Origin: Akkermansiaceae bacterium | Lineage (GTDB): Bacteria; Verrucomicrobiota; Verrucomicrobiia; Verrucomicrobiales; Akkermansiaceae | Assembly (NCBI GenBank): GCA_023300205.1 | Contig: JALZVD010000265.1 | Location: 1-9,643, forward strand | Reading direction: 5' to 3' | DNA: 9,643 nucleotides | In this document: piece after piece, positions 1 through 6,249 of the stretch | Numbering within the stretch: the first letter of the stretch is position 1 | Layout of the letters: each line of letters opens with the position of its first letter | Translations under genes and position numbers: made by a program | The notes under the pieces: generated by a model | The model's input: only the letters and a program-made list of their open reading frames with translations | What the model was told of the DNA's origin: nothing | The model's database searches: none

Positions 1-1101
1 AAGGGTGTTGATGAGTAGTTCGAACTGGTTGTCTAGATCTGCTTCTATTTCTTCTGGGAAGGCTGCGTCTAGTAATGTGAGGTTGTCTAGATCTTGCTCG
101 ACGAGTTCTTCTGCCCAGCGGATGATGGTGTCTGCAGGTGCTTGGTCTGGGTAGCGTTCTGCGACGAGTGAGAAGATGTCTTTGCGATTATGGGTGTTCA
201 TTAAGAGCGCGAGGAAGAAGCGGTGCTCTGGGTGCTCAATGTGGTAGCGCAGCTGGGTGATGTATTCTCTGCGAAGTGATTCTTTTAGGGTGGCGGCGAT
301 GCCCTTGGCGAGTGTTCCGTGTTTGGTCTCGAAGCTAGATAGAATGGATTCCCATGCTTCTAGTTCTATGAGGCGAGGCATGGTGTGGTAGAGGATGGTG
401 AAGCCTGATTCGAAGTCCAAGTCTTGTATCATTTCTGCTACGCGCGATGTGTAGTCGTTGGTGTTGATACGGTCTAAGACATCGAGGAGTTGAGAGCGTC
501 TATCCGTGAGGGGGTCTTCATGAAGTGGATCTATGGCAATGTGGGGAGGGAGGTAGTTAAATTGAGGGCTGGAACCTTGGTCATGATGGGTGCGAACGAC
601 GATGGTTACGGATGGTGATTCTAGGTGGAAGAGTGAGTGGATGCATTTGTTTCCAGAGGTGATGGGGACTGTGGTGCCGGCATCTAACAGGTCAATTTGT
701 TTTAAGGAGAGGTCACCAGTGCTAAGGTTTGGAGAGATTGACTGCGGGTTTAAAAACTCGAACTCGGAGTGGACGCTTGAGCCGTGCATGACGTGGAATG
801 CTCCGGAGAATCCGTGTTGGTGAATCTTAGTGGTGCCTTCCATCCAGAATAGGATTTGGATGTAGAAGTGTTCACTGTTGAATGCGATGAGTTCTGGTTG
901 ACCGAATCCGGAGTGGCCTTGGGGTGGCTGGTTATTGTTAGAGAGGAATTCGTGAATTAGTTCTTCAAGATCAATGTGAGCGGATGGGGGGGATTTCTCT
1001 AGGGCTGCTTTTGTGAGTTCAGGGAATGCGGCTAGGGAGAGGTCATGCTTTTGCCATTGTTCTAGAATTATTTGGCCGAGTTGTTCAAAGTATGGGTTCA
1101 T
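1..1101 (-). CDS. CDO-like cupin protein with helical C-terminal region (partial)
   Basis: This leftward reading frame of 367 codons is open from an ATG at 1101 to the window edge, so its C-terminus is missing. Residues about 75-175 form a cupin-type beta barrel. Motif 1 is IHQHGFSGAFHV, with the HxH pair at H94 and H96. The usual cupin glutamate is absent, and a later histidine lies in CIHSLFHLESP (H155 or H159). That layout recalls the three-histidine iron site of cysteine dioxygenase-like proteins. From about residue 195 the protein is rich in predicted helix (for example RRSQLLDVLDRI and LKESLRREYITQLRYHIE) and I do not recognise that part. Substrate unknown; thiol dioxygenase or a non-catalytic metal-binding role are both possible. 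It starts 58 bases after the regulator stop on the same strand, with no visible terminator between, so co-transcription is possible. No clear Shine-Dalgarno precedes the start. The family call is moderately sure; the function is not. Confidence 0.72.
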   Translation of the reverse strand, partial: MNPYFEQLGQIILEQWQKHDLSLAAFPELTKAALEKSPPSAHIDLEELIHEFLSNNNQPPQGHSGFGQPELIAFNSEHFYIQILFWMEGTTKIHQHGFSGAFHVMHGSSVHSEFEFLNPQSISPNLSTGDLSLKQIDLLDAGTTVPITSGNKCIHSLFHLESPSVTIVVRTHHDQGSSPQFNYLPPHIAIDPLHEDPLTDRRSQLLDVLDRINTNDYTSRVAEMIQDLDFESGFTILYHTMPRLIELEAWESILSSFETKHGTLAKGIAATLKESLRREYITQLRYHIEHPEHRFFLALLMNTHNRKDIFSLVAERYPDQAPADTIIRWAEELVEQDLDNLTLLDAAFPEEIEADLDNQFELLINTL

Positions 1102-1159
1102 GAGGGCTTGATGGTAAGGGGGTGATTAGTGAGGCACAACTATTATGTAGTATGCTGTT

Positions 1160-2308
1160 CTATAACTTACGAAATGATCCAGGGTTTTTTCCGGTGAGGC
1201 GCTTGACGAAGTTTGATAGGCCAGCGGCGTCTGAGAAGCCAGCTTGGGCGGAGATGCTTTCTATTGATGAGGATTTTTCTTGGAGTAATTTTATGATGGT
1301 TTTGACTCGAGATTTTCTGATGGCTGTGGCTGGGCTTTCTGAGTTGCATCCAGCGAATGCTCTTTCGAGGCTTCTGCGTGAGACTCCACATGCTTTTGCG
1401 AGCTCGGTAACTTTCATGTTACAGAGAGGTCTTGAGCTGATGTAGTCGAGTGCTTTCCGGTAGATGAGTTGGAGGTTATCTACTTTTTGGCTTGATTGTC
1501 TCACGATGTAGCTGGCTTGGCTGTTTGGTGGTGTGGTTTGAGTGTCTATGAGTCCTAGCATTTTTCCTAATTGAATTATGGCGGCACTTCCTGTGTCAGC
1601 GGCTTTAAGGTCGATACTGGATAGTGATATTGTGTTTGATTCACACATGAGCCTGTCATTGTCTACACCGATGACAGCGACGTCTTCAGGAACTCGTAGT
1701 CCTAGGACTTGGCATGCTAGGAGGACGTCTAAGCCGGATTTGTCATTACATGCTAGGATGCCGCAGGGTTTAGGTATATCTTTGAGCCATTTGGCAATTT
1801 CTTCTACAGCGGTCCAACTTTGTTGGTCTTTTTTGCTGAGAGATAGGATGGCGTTATTTACACCGTGGGATTCAGCGTAGGTTTGGAAGAAGTTTCTTCT
1901 GGCTTCTGACCACATGACGCCTTTCCAGTGGATGAATCCCCAGTAGTTAAGGTTGAGCAGGCTGAATGCTTCACCTGCCAGTTTGCCGATCATTTCATCA
2001 TCTGGGTGTGGGCCGTTGATGTATTCAGCCGATTCATTTTCACCTGCACGGATGAAGACGCATGGGTATGAGCTGGCTGATATAAATGTTGCTGTTTCTT
2101 TAGAGAGACCACGAGCGATGATGCCATGGATACTGTGCATCTTTAGACAGTCTTTGAGGTCTTCTATGGAGCATTGTAAGGGTAGGCTCCAGAAGTTCCA
2201 ATCACATCCTGCAGGCCTCATTGATAGGATGCCACGGAAGATTTCTCGTGAGAAAAATCCTTCACTTGCTCCTAAGTAGAGGATGTTCGGTTTTTGCTGA
2301 TTGATCAT
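1160..2308 (-). CDS. XylR-type transcriptional regulator (LacI-like sensor domain, AraC HTH)
   Basis: Predicted cytoplasmic DNA-binding regulator of 382 residues. The N-terminal part (about residues 8-270) is a periplasmic-binding-protein-like sensor of the LacI/XylR kind: ILYLGASEGFFSREIFRGI near the start, ILACNDKSGLDVL at about 185-197 and VAVIGVDND at about 210-218 are typical. The C-terminal part (about 290-382) is an AraC-family double helix-turn-helix, with VTELAKACGVSRRSLERAF as the first unit and SISAQAGFSDAAGLSNFVK followed by the family ending GKNPGSFRKL as the second. Such proteins sense a sugar or sugar acid and control adjacent catabolic genes; here it is divergent from the hexuronate block, its likely target. 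The frame can be opened to a TTG at 2344 (394 residues). I prefer the ATG at 2308 because that TTG coincides with a promoter-like TTGACT and the shorter form begins the sensor domain at the usual distance. Family sure, ligand inferred, start less sure. Confidence 0.9.
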   Translation of the reverse strand: MINQQKPNILYLGASEGFFSREIFRGILSMRPAGCDWNFWSLPLQCSIEDLKDCLKMHSIHGIIARGLSKETATFISASSYPCVFIRAGENESAEYINGPHPDDEMIGKLAGEAFSLLNLNYWGFIHWKGVMWSEARRNFFQTYAESHGVNNAILSLSKKDQQSWTAVEEIAKWLKDIPKPCGILACNDKSGLDVLLACQVLGLRVPEDVAVIGVDNDRLMCESNTISLSSIDLKAADTGSAAIIQLGKMLGLIDTQTTPPNSQASYIVRQSSQKVDNLQLIYRKALDYISSRPLCNMKVTELAKACGVSRRSLERAFAGCNSESPATAIRKSRVKTIIKLLQEKSSSIESISAQAGFSDAAGLSNFVKRLTGKNPGSFRKL

Positions 2309-2317
2309 TTGGCGCAA

Positions 2318-2344
2318 ATTATAAAGTGACTGTTCGTTAGTCAA
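2318..2344 (-). promoter_or_regulatory. Candidate promoter of the regulator gene
   Basis: Read on the minus strand there is TTGACT (2344-2339), a 15-base spacer, then a perfect TATAAT (2323-2318). The spacer is shorter than the usual 17. Transcription would begin 2 or 3 bases before the ATG at 2308, which implies a leaderless or nearly leaderless message. This matches the lack of any Shine-Dalgarno before that ATG. The hexamers are seen directly; promoter activity is inferred. Confidence 0.5.
2327..2343. promoter_or_regulatory. Interrupted inverted repeat, candidate operator
   Basis: The sequence is TGACT, seven bases, AGTCA: five-base perfect arms. It covers the spacer and most of the -35 hexamer of the regulator's candidate promoter, so a protein bound here could repress the regulator and, at about 40 bases from the rightward start codon, also affect the catabolic block. 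AraC-type domains often prefer direct repeats, so the binder may be another factor. The short arms mean chance cannot be excluded. Confidence 0.35.
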
Positions 2345-2350
2345 TATTGA
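2341..2350. promoter_or_regulatory. Perfect 10-base palindrome in the divergent control region
   Basis: TCAATATTGA is its own reverse complement and lies between the two candidate -35 elements of the divergent genes. The core CAATAT occurs again in the same orientation at 2370-2375, just before the rightward start codon, 28 bases further on. Either the palindrome or the CAATAT pair could be an operator. AT-rich palindromes of this size also arise by chance. Confidence 0.3.
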
Positions 2351-2375
2351 TTTATCCTAAAAAATAGAACAATAT
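2347..2375 (+). promoter_or_regulatory. Weak candidate promoter of the hexuronate block
   Basis: TTGATT (2347-2352) is followed after 17 bases by CAATAT (2370-2375), only six bases before the start codon at 2382. The -10 match is poor (three of six), as might be expected for an activator-dependent promoter. Since only 37 bases separate the TTG at 2344 from the rightward ATG, the block's promoter must lie here or overlap the start of the regulator gene. The exact elements are a guess. Confidence 0.25.
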
Positions 2376-2381
2376 GCTTTT

Positions 2382-3365
2382 ATGCAGACAATTTATGTAT
2401 CGGAAATATCCTATAACAAAGCTAAGGAGACCTTTCTGAAGGTGGCAGGGGATACAGGGTATACTTTTGAGGCAGTGAATGAGGAGGAGCCTCATTTAGC
2501 GAGAGCTATTGAGGAAAATGGGATAAAAGCGTTTATTGCGGATATCTATCCATACGAGAATGAACTTTATAGCGCGCTACCTGCTGGCGGAGTGATCGCA
2601 CGTTATGGTGTGGGTCATGATAGTATTGATAAGGAGAAGGCTTCAGCTGAGGGGATCCATGTGGCTAATACGCCTGGGGTCTTAGATAATGCGGTGGCTG
2701 AGCATGCTTGTTGGATGATAGGTGGGTTTTCACGACATCTCCATACGGCTCATCCTGCTACTGTGGCTGGTAACTGGGCTCCTGAGGGAGGAGTGGAGCT
2801 ACGTGGTCGGAAGGTTGCGATTCTTGGGTTTGGTAGAATAGGTCAGAATCTTTGTCGTAAATTGAAATTTGGTTTTGGTATGCATGTGACGGGTGTTGAT
2901 ATTGTGGATGAAAGTGTCTTTGGAGATCAGAAGATAGAGATAGGATATGCTGATTATACGACTGATCGGAATGCAGCGATTGGAGATGCTGATTATGTGG
3001 TTTTATTGATGGCAGTTGTTCCAGAGACGAAACATATTGCGAATGCTGAATTCTTTAAACAGATGAAGGCAAGTGGTGTTTTGGTGAATTCAGCGCGAGG
3101 CGCATTAGTAAAAGAGAATGATCTTTATGATGCCTTGAAGAGTGGTGAGATAGCGGGAGCTGCGCTTGATGTATTTGAGATGGAGCCTTATCAACCACAG
3201 GATGCTGAAAAGGATCTTCGGACTTTGAATAATATTCTAGTCACTCCTCATGTTGGGTCTAATACTGCCGAATCTAATGCAGCGATGGCTGCTACTGCTG
3301 CGCAAAATGTGATTACTATTTTGGAGAATGGGCCAGAGGCTTGTTCTCATATTGTGAATGGATAA
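2382..3365 (+). CDS. D-isomer-specific 2-hydroxyacid dehydrogenase (possible 2-ketogluconate reductase)
   Basis: Cytoplasmic NAD(P)-dependent enzyme of 327 residues, the usual family length, interconverting a D-2-hydroxy acid and its 2-keto acid. The split catalytic domain carries YGVGHDSIDKEKASAEGI and NTPGVLDNAVAEHA. The Rossmann domain has GFGRIG (149-154) and D173 after the second strand, which favours NAD. The catalytic triad is intact: R239 in NSARGALV, E268 in DVFEMEP and H290 in VTPHVGSNT. The family includes phosphoglycerate, glyoxylate/hydroxypyruvate and 2-ketogluconate reductases, and sequence alone does not tell these apart. Beside gluconokinase (12 bases downstream), reduction of 2-keto-D-gluconate to D-gluconate is the most attractive role, since C2 of D-gluconate has the D configuration. 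It is the first gene of the rightward block, has no obvious Shine-Dalgarno, and may have a very short leader. Family certain; substrate inferred. Confidence 0.93.
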   Translation: MQTIYVSEISYNKAKETFLKVAGDTGYTFEAVNEEEPHLARAIEENGIKAFIADIYPYENELYSALPAGGVIARYGVGHDSIDKEKASAEGIHVANTPGVLDNAVAEHACWMIGGFSRHLHTAHPATVAGNWAPEGGVELRGRKVAILGFGRIGQNLCRKLKFGFGMHVTGVDIVDESVFGDQKIEIGYADYTTDRNAAIGDADYVVLLMAVVPETKHIANAEFFKQMKASGVLVNSARGALVKENDLYDALKSGEIAGAALDVFEMEPYQPQDAEKDLRTLNNILVTPHVGSNTAESNAAMAATAAQNVITILENGPEACSHIVNG

Positions 3366-3377
3366 GTAAAAAGTTCT

Positions 3378-3872
3378 ATGAATAAGAATATTATTATTAT
3401 GGGGGTTAGTGGCTGTGGGAAATCAACAGTTGGTGGGCTTCTTGCTGCCGAACTGGGGGCGTCATTTTTTGATGGTGATGATTATCATCCTGCATCGAAC
3501 ATTGATAAAATGGCGAGTGGGGTGGCGCTTAGTGATGAGGATAGGAGACCGTGGTTAGATAAGTTAGTTCGTGTGATGCGAGATGTTGATTCTAGTTCCG
3601 TGATGGCTTGCTCGGCTCTAAAGAAGGCTTACCGGGATACATTACGTAGAGCTGGTAATGTATTACTTGTGTATCTTCATGGTAGTCAGGAGGTCTTGCT
3701 GGAACGTCTAACTGTGCGCTCTAATACGAGTGATCATTTTATGTCTGCATCGATGCTGGATAGTCAGTTGGCTACTTTAGAGGAGCCTACTGATGAAGCT
3801 GAGGTGCTCACGGTTTCTATCGATCAATCTCCAGAAGAAATCATTTCAATTATTATTCAGTCTCTGTCATAA
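3378..3872 (+). CDS. gntK: Gluconokinase, GntK type
   Basis: Cytoplasmic kinase of 164 residues, close to the normal size for GntK/IdnK-type gluconokinases, which phosphorylate D-gluconate with ATP to 6-phospho-D-gluconate. The P-loop is GVSGCGKST (9-17). The family signature FFDGDDYHPASNIDKM runs from 30 to 45, followed by SGVALSDEDRRPWL (47-60). ACSALKKAYRD (78-88) and DHFMSASMLDSQLATLEEP (119-137) complete the family pattern. All expected motifs are present and no truncation is seen. It sits 12 bases after the hydroxyacid dehydrogenase and 3 bases before the Ldh2-type gene, so it is surely co-transcribed. Its presence between two dehydrogenases and before uxaC says that this uronate block ends in gluconate rather than in 2-keto-3-deoxygluconate. 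The product can enter the pentose phosphate or Entner-Doudoroff pathway. Confidence 0.95.
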   Translation: MNKNIIIMGVSGCGKSTVGGLLAAELGASFFDGDDYHPASNIDKMASGVALSDEDRRPWLDKLVRVMRDVDSSSVMACSALKKAYRDTLRRAGNVLLVYLHGSQEVLLERLTVRSNTSDHFMSASMLDSQLATLEEPTDEAEVLTVSIDQSPEEIISIIIQSLS

Positions 3873-3875
3873 AAG

Positions 3876-4952
3876 ATGAACATTGTATGTAAAGAATCTC
3901 ATAATAGATTAGTCTCTGCTGCGTATCAAGCGAGAGGTTATTTGGCTGATGAAGCGATGGCGGCGGCAGAAATGGCGGCGTCTGCAACTTGGCATGGAAA
4001 TCAAACACATAATGCACTGAAGGCATTACATCTTGATGATTTGTTTGGATCGGTCACGGGTGGGTGTGTTCCGGGTGCTGAGATTGAGGTGTTGCCGTCT
4101 AGGTTCGAGGCGACTGAGGTGTGGAATTCAAACAAGAAGTTGGGGCAGGCTGTTGCAAGGCGTGCTTTTGATAGAGCGATTGAGTTGGCTGAGAAGTATG
4201 GCGTGGGGATTGTTTCTGTGGATAATGCGTTTCATTATCTATGGGGTGGAGGGTATGTGATAGAGGCTGCTAGGCGCGGATATATAGCTTATACAAATTG
4301 TACCTCAACGCTTGCAGAGGTGGTGCCCTTTATGGGGAAGACTCCTACGCTTGGAACGAATCCTCACAGCTGGGGATTTCCGACAATGGATGCGATTGGT
4401 TACCCTATTTGTATCGACTGGGCTACTTCGACAGTGGCGATGGGCAGAGTGCAGCAGCTGAAGAGAGAGGGTGGAACTTTACCTCCAAACGCGGCTGTGG
4501 ATGTAGCGGGGGATGCTACTCAAGATCCAAACGAGGTTGCAGCATTACTTCCATTTGGAGCGCACAAGGGTTATGGTCTATCACTTATCAACGAGCTAAC
4601 CGCTGCGTTTATTGGAGGGTCATTACCGATGCACCGTGGTCATCCTGTTCCCTCTGCGAAGGAGAAGAGTACGACTTCATTCTTTTTCCAGATCATTCAT
4701 CCAGATGCGATTTCTGGTGGGAGCTTTGCGAATGATCGGAATCAGTCGGAGAATATTAAAGCGGTTATTGATAATATTTTAATGGAGGGGAATGAGGGGT
4801 CACTGCTTCCGGGACAGCTAGAGGCGCAGGCGGCTGAGCGTTCTGAAAAGGCTGGTGGGCTGTTGTATACTGATGCTGAGTTGGCTGAGCTTAACGAGAT
4901 AGCGGCATCTATTGGACATGGGCCTTTAACGCTGATTGGAGAAACGATATGA
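3876..4952 (+). CDS. Ldh2/malate dehydrogenase-family L-2-hydroxyacid dehydrogenase
   Basis: NAD(P)-dependent oxidoreductase of 358 residues, normal length for the Ldh2 family (YiaK diketogulonate reductase, ureidoglycolate, sulfolactate and L-malate dehydrogenases), which has a fold unrelated to ordinary lactate dehydrogenase. Recognisable elements are H45 in QTHNAL at the position of the family's catalytic histidine, H120 in DNAFHYLWGGGY, GTNP at 160-163, ATSTVAMGRV at 183-192 and LPFGAHKGYGLSLINE at 225-240. Around the catalytic histidine the common SHG is THN, and GTNP is followed by HSWGFPT, so this belongs to a divergent subgroup. These enzymes usually act on L-configured 2-hydroxy acids; D-mannonate has that configuration at C2 and is my suggested substrate, giving 2-keto-D-gluconate. 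A 2,3-diketo-gulonate-like substrate is an alternative. Its stop overlaps the uxaC start by four bases (ATGA), implying coupled translation. Family sure, substrate speculative. Confidence 0.9.
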   Translation: MNIVCKESHNRLVSAAYQARGYLADEAMAAAEMAASATWHGNQTHNALKALHLDDLFGSVTGGCVPGAEIEVLPSRFEATEVWNSNKKLGQAVARRAFDRAIELAEKYGVGIVSVDNAFHYLWGGGYVIEAARRGYIAYTNCTSTLAEVVPFMGKTPTLGTNPHSWGFPTMDAIGYPICIDWATSTVAMGRVQQLKREGGTLPPNAAVDVAGDATQDPNEVAALLPFGAHKGYGLSLINELTAAFIGGSLPMHRGHPVPSAKEKSTTSFFFQIIHPDAISGGSFANDRNQSENIKAVIDNILMEGNEGSLLPGQLEAQAAERSEKAGGLLYTDAELAELNEIAASIGHGPLTLIGETI

Positions 4953-6217
4953 ATTACCTCCACGATGATGTTTTCTTAACGAGTGAGACGGCTCGGGAGC
5001 TTTACCATGAGACGGCTAAGGGGCTGCCGATCATTGATTTCCATACTCATTTACCTCAGGGTGAGATTATGGGGGATCATCGGTTTGAGAACTTGTGGGA
5101 GCTATGGCTGAAGTATGATCATTATAAGTGGCGGTTGATGCGAGGTTGTGGGGTTGATGAGCGTTTGATTAGTGGTGATGGGAGTCCGTGGGAGAAGTTT
5201 GAGGCGTTTGCTTCTGTGATGCCATTGGCTTTTGGGAACCCGGTTCATCACTGGGCTCACTTGGAGCTAAAGCGGGTTTTTGGGATTGATGAAATTTTGA
5301 ATCAAGAGAATGCGGAGTCAATCTGGGAGAATGCGAATGAGCAGATTTCTGAGAAGAGTGAGTTGAGTGTGAAGGGATTACTGAAGAGCTTTAATGTGGA
5401 GTTGATTTGCACTACGGATATGGCTGATTCTGATTTGTCTACTCATGCTGAAATTAATGAGTCTGCTATTTCGACGAAAGTTTTCCCTACGTTTCGAGTT
5501 GATTTTACTGAGGGTTCAGGAGCTGAGTATGATTTAGAGGAGCTGAAAAAGCAGCATGATTATTTCCATGAGAATGGGTGTAGGCTTTCTGATCATGGTA
5601 TGCCTTATATGCCTAATCCGAGTTCTGTGGCGTTTGGTGTGCTGAACCATATCGCTAAGTGGAATAAGGAAAAGGGGTGGACGATGCAGCTACATTTGGG
5701 GCCTCAACGAGGGGTGAATGAGGCGATGACTGCTGTTACTGGGAGAGACAGTGGTTTTGATACGATGGGTTCATGGCCGCAGACTGCGGCGCTGATTGAT
5801 GGACTGAATGCGATACAGAATGACGGGAATCTAAGTAGGACGATCGTTTATAATCTGAACCCGAATGAGTCGGAGTCGATTTGCTGTGCGTTACAGAATT
5901 TCCAGAATAGTGAAGAGAGGGGGCTGTTGCAGTATGGGCCGGCGTGGTGGCATCTTGATCATGTACGAGGTATTCGTGAGCAGATGGATATTTTGACTTC
6001 ACTTGGGGCGATAGGCACTTCACTGGGTATGCTTACTGATTCGAGGTCGTTCACTTCGTATGTGAGGCATGAGTATTACCGAAGGTTACTCTGCCAGTAT
6101 ATAGGTGATGCTGCTGAGGCGGGTGAGATGCCTAATGAACCGAAGGCACTGCATCAACTTATTGCAGATATCTGCTATTACAATCCGAAGAATTTTTTTA
6201 ACTGGGCTGAGGTTTAA
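4949..6217 (+). CDS. uxaC: Glucuronate (uronate) isomerase, short form
   Basis: Cytoplasmic amidohydrolase-superfamily isomerase converting D-glucuronate to D-fructuronate, and in many homologues D-galacturonate to D-tagaturonate. Strong family markers are IIDFHTHLP with metal-binding H32 and H34, WLKYDHYKWRLMR (53-65), FGNPVHHWAHLELKR (95-109), TTD (155-157), LSDHGM (213-218), GMLTDSRSF with D364 and R366, and YVRHEYYRRLLC (371-382). At 422 residues it is about 45-50 shorter than E. coli UxaC (about 470). By eye the missing part lies between LSDHGM and KWNKEKGW, where the E. coli protein has an extra helical stretch, so the active-site strands are kept. The start is supported by GGAG seven bases upstream inside the Ldh2-type gene, which it overlaps by four bases. 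It defines the block as hexuronate catabolism. The preferred uronate cannot be told from the sequence. Confidence 0.94.
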   Translation: MNYLHDDVFLTSETARELYHETAKGLPIIDFHTHLPQGEIMGDHRFENLWELWLKYDHYKWRLMRGCGVDERLISGDGSPWEKFEAFASVMPLAFGNPVHHWAHLELKRVFGIDEILNQENAESIWENANEQISEKSELSVKGLLKSFNVELICTTDMADSDLSTHAEINESAISTKVFPTFRVDFTEGSGAEYDLEELKKQHDYFHENGCRLSDHGMPYMPNPSSVAFGVLNHIAKWNKEKGWTMQLHLGPQRGVNEAMTAVTGRDSGFDTMGSWPQTAALIDGLNAIQNDGNLSRTIVYNLNPNESESICCALQNFQNSEERGLLQYGPAWWHLDHVRGIREQMDILTSLGAIGTSLGMLTDSRSFTSYVRHEYYRRLLCQYIGDAAEAGEMPNEPKALHQLIADICYYNPKNFFNWAEV

Positions 6218-6249
6218 TTTTTATAGGATGAACAAACGAATTATTTAAT

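Noticed and set aside
590..823. Plus-strand open frame of 77 codons
   Set aside because: It is antisense to the cupin domain, whose histidine motifs are clear in the minus frame.
1122..2279. Three plus-strand open frames (1122-1445, 1578-1880, 1953-2279) opposite the regulator
   Set aside because: They are antisense shadows of a regulator whose domains read continuously on the minus strand; their products show no recognisable motif.
4298..4735. Plus-strand frame of 145 codons inside the Ldh2-type gene
   Set aside because: The Ldh2 frame carries all family motifs over the same bases; the alternative product is unlike any protein I recognise.
5736..6023. Minus-strand frame of 95 codons rich in Ser and His
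   Set aside because: It is antisense to the most conserved part of uxaC and reflects that gene's codon use.
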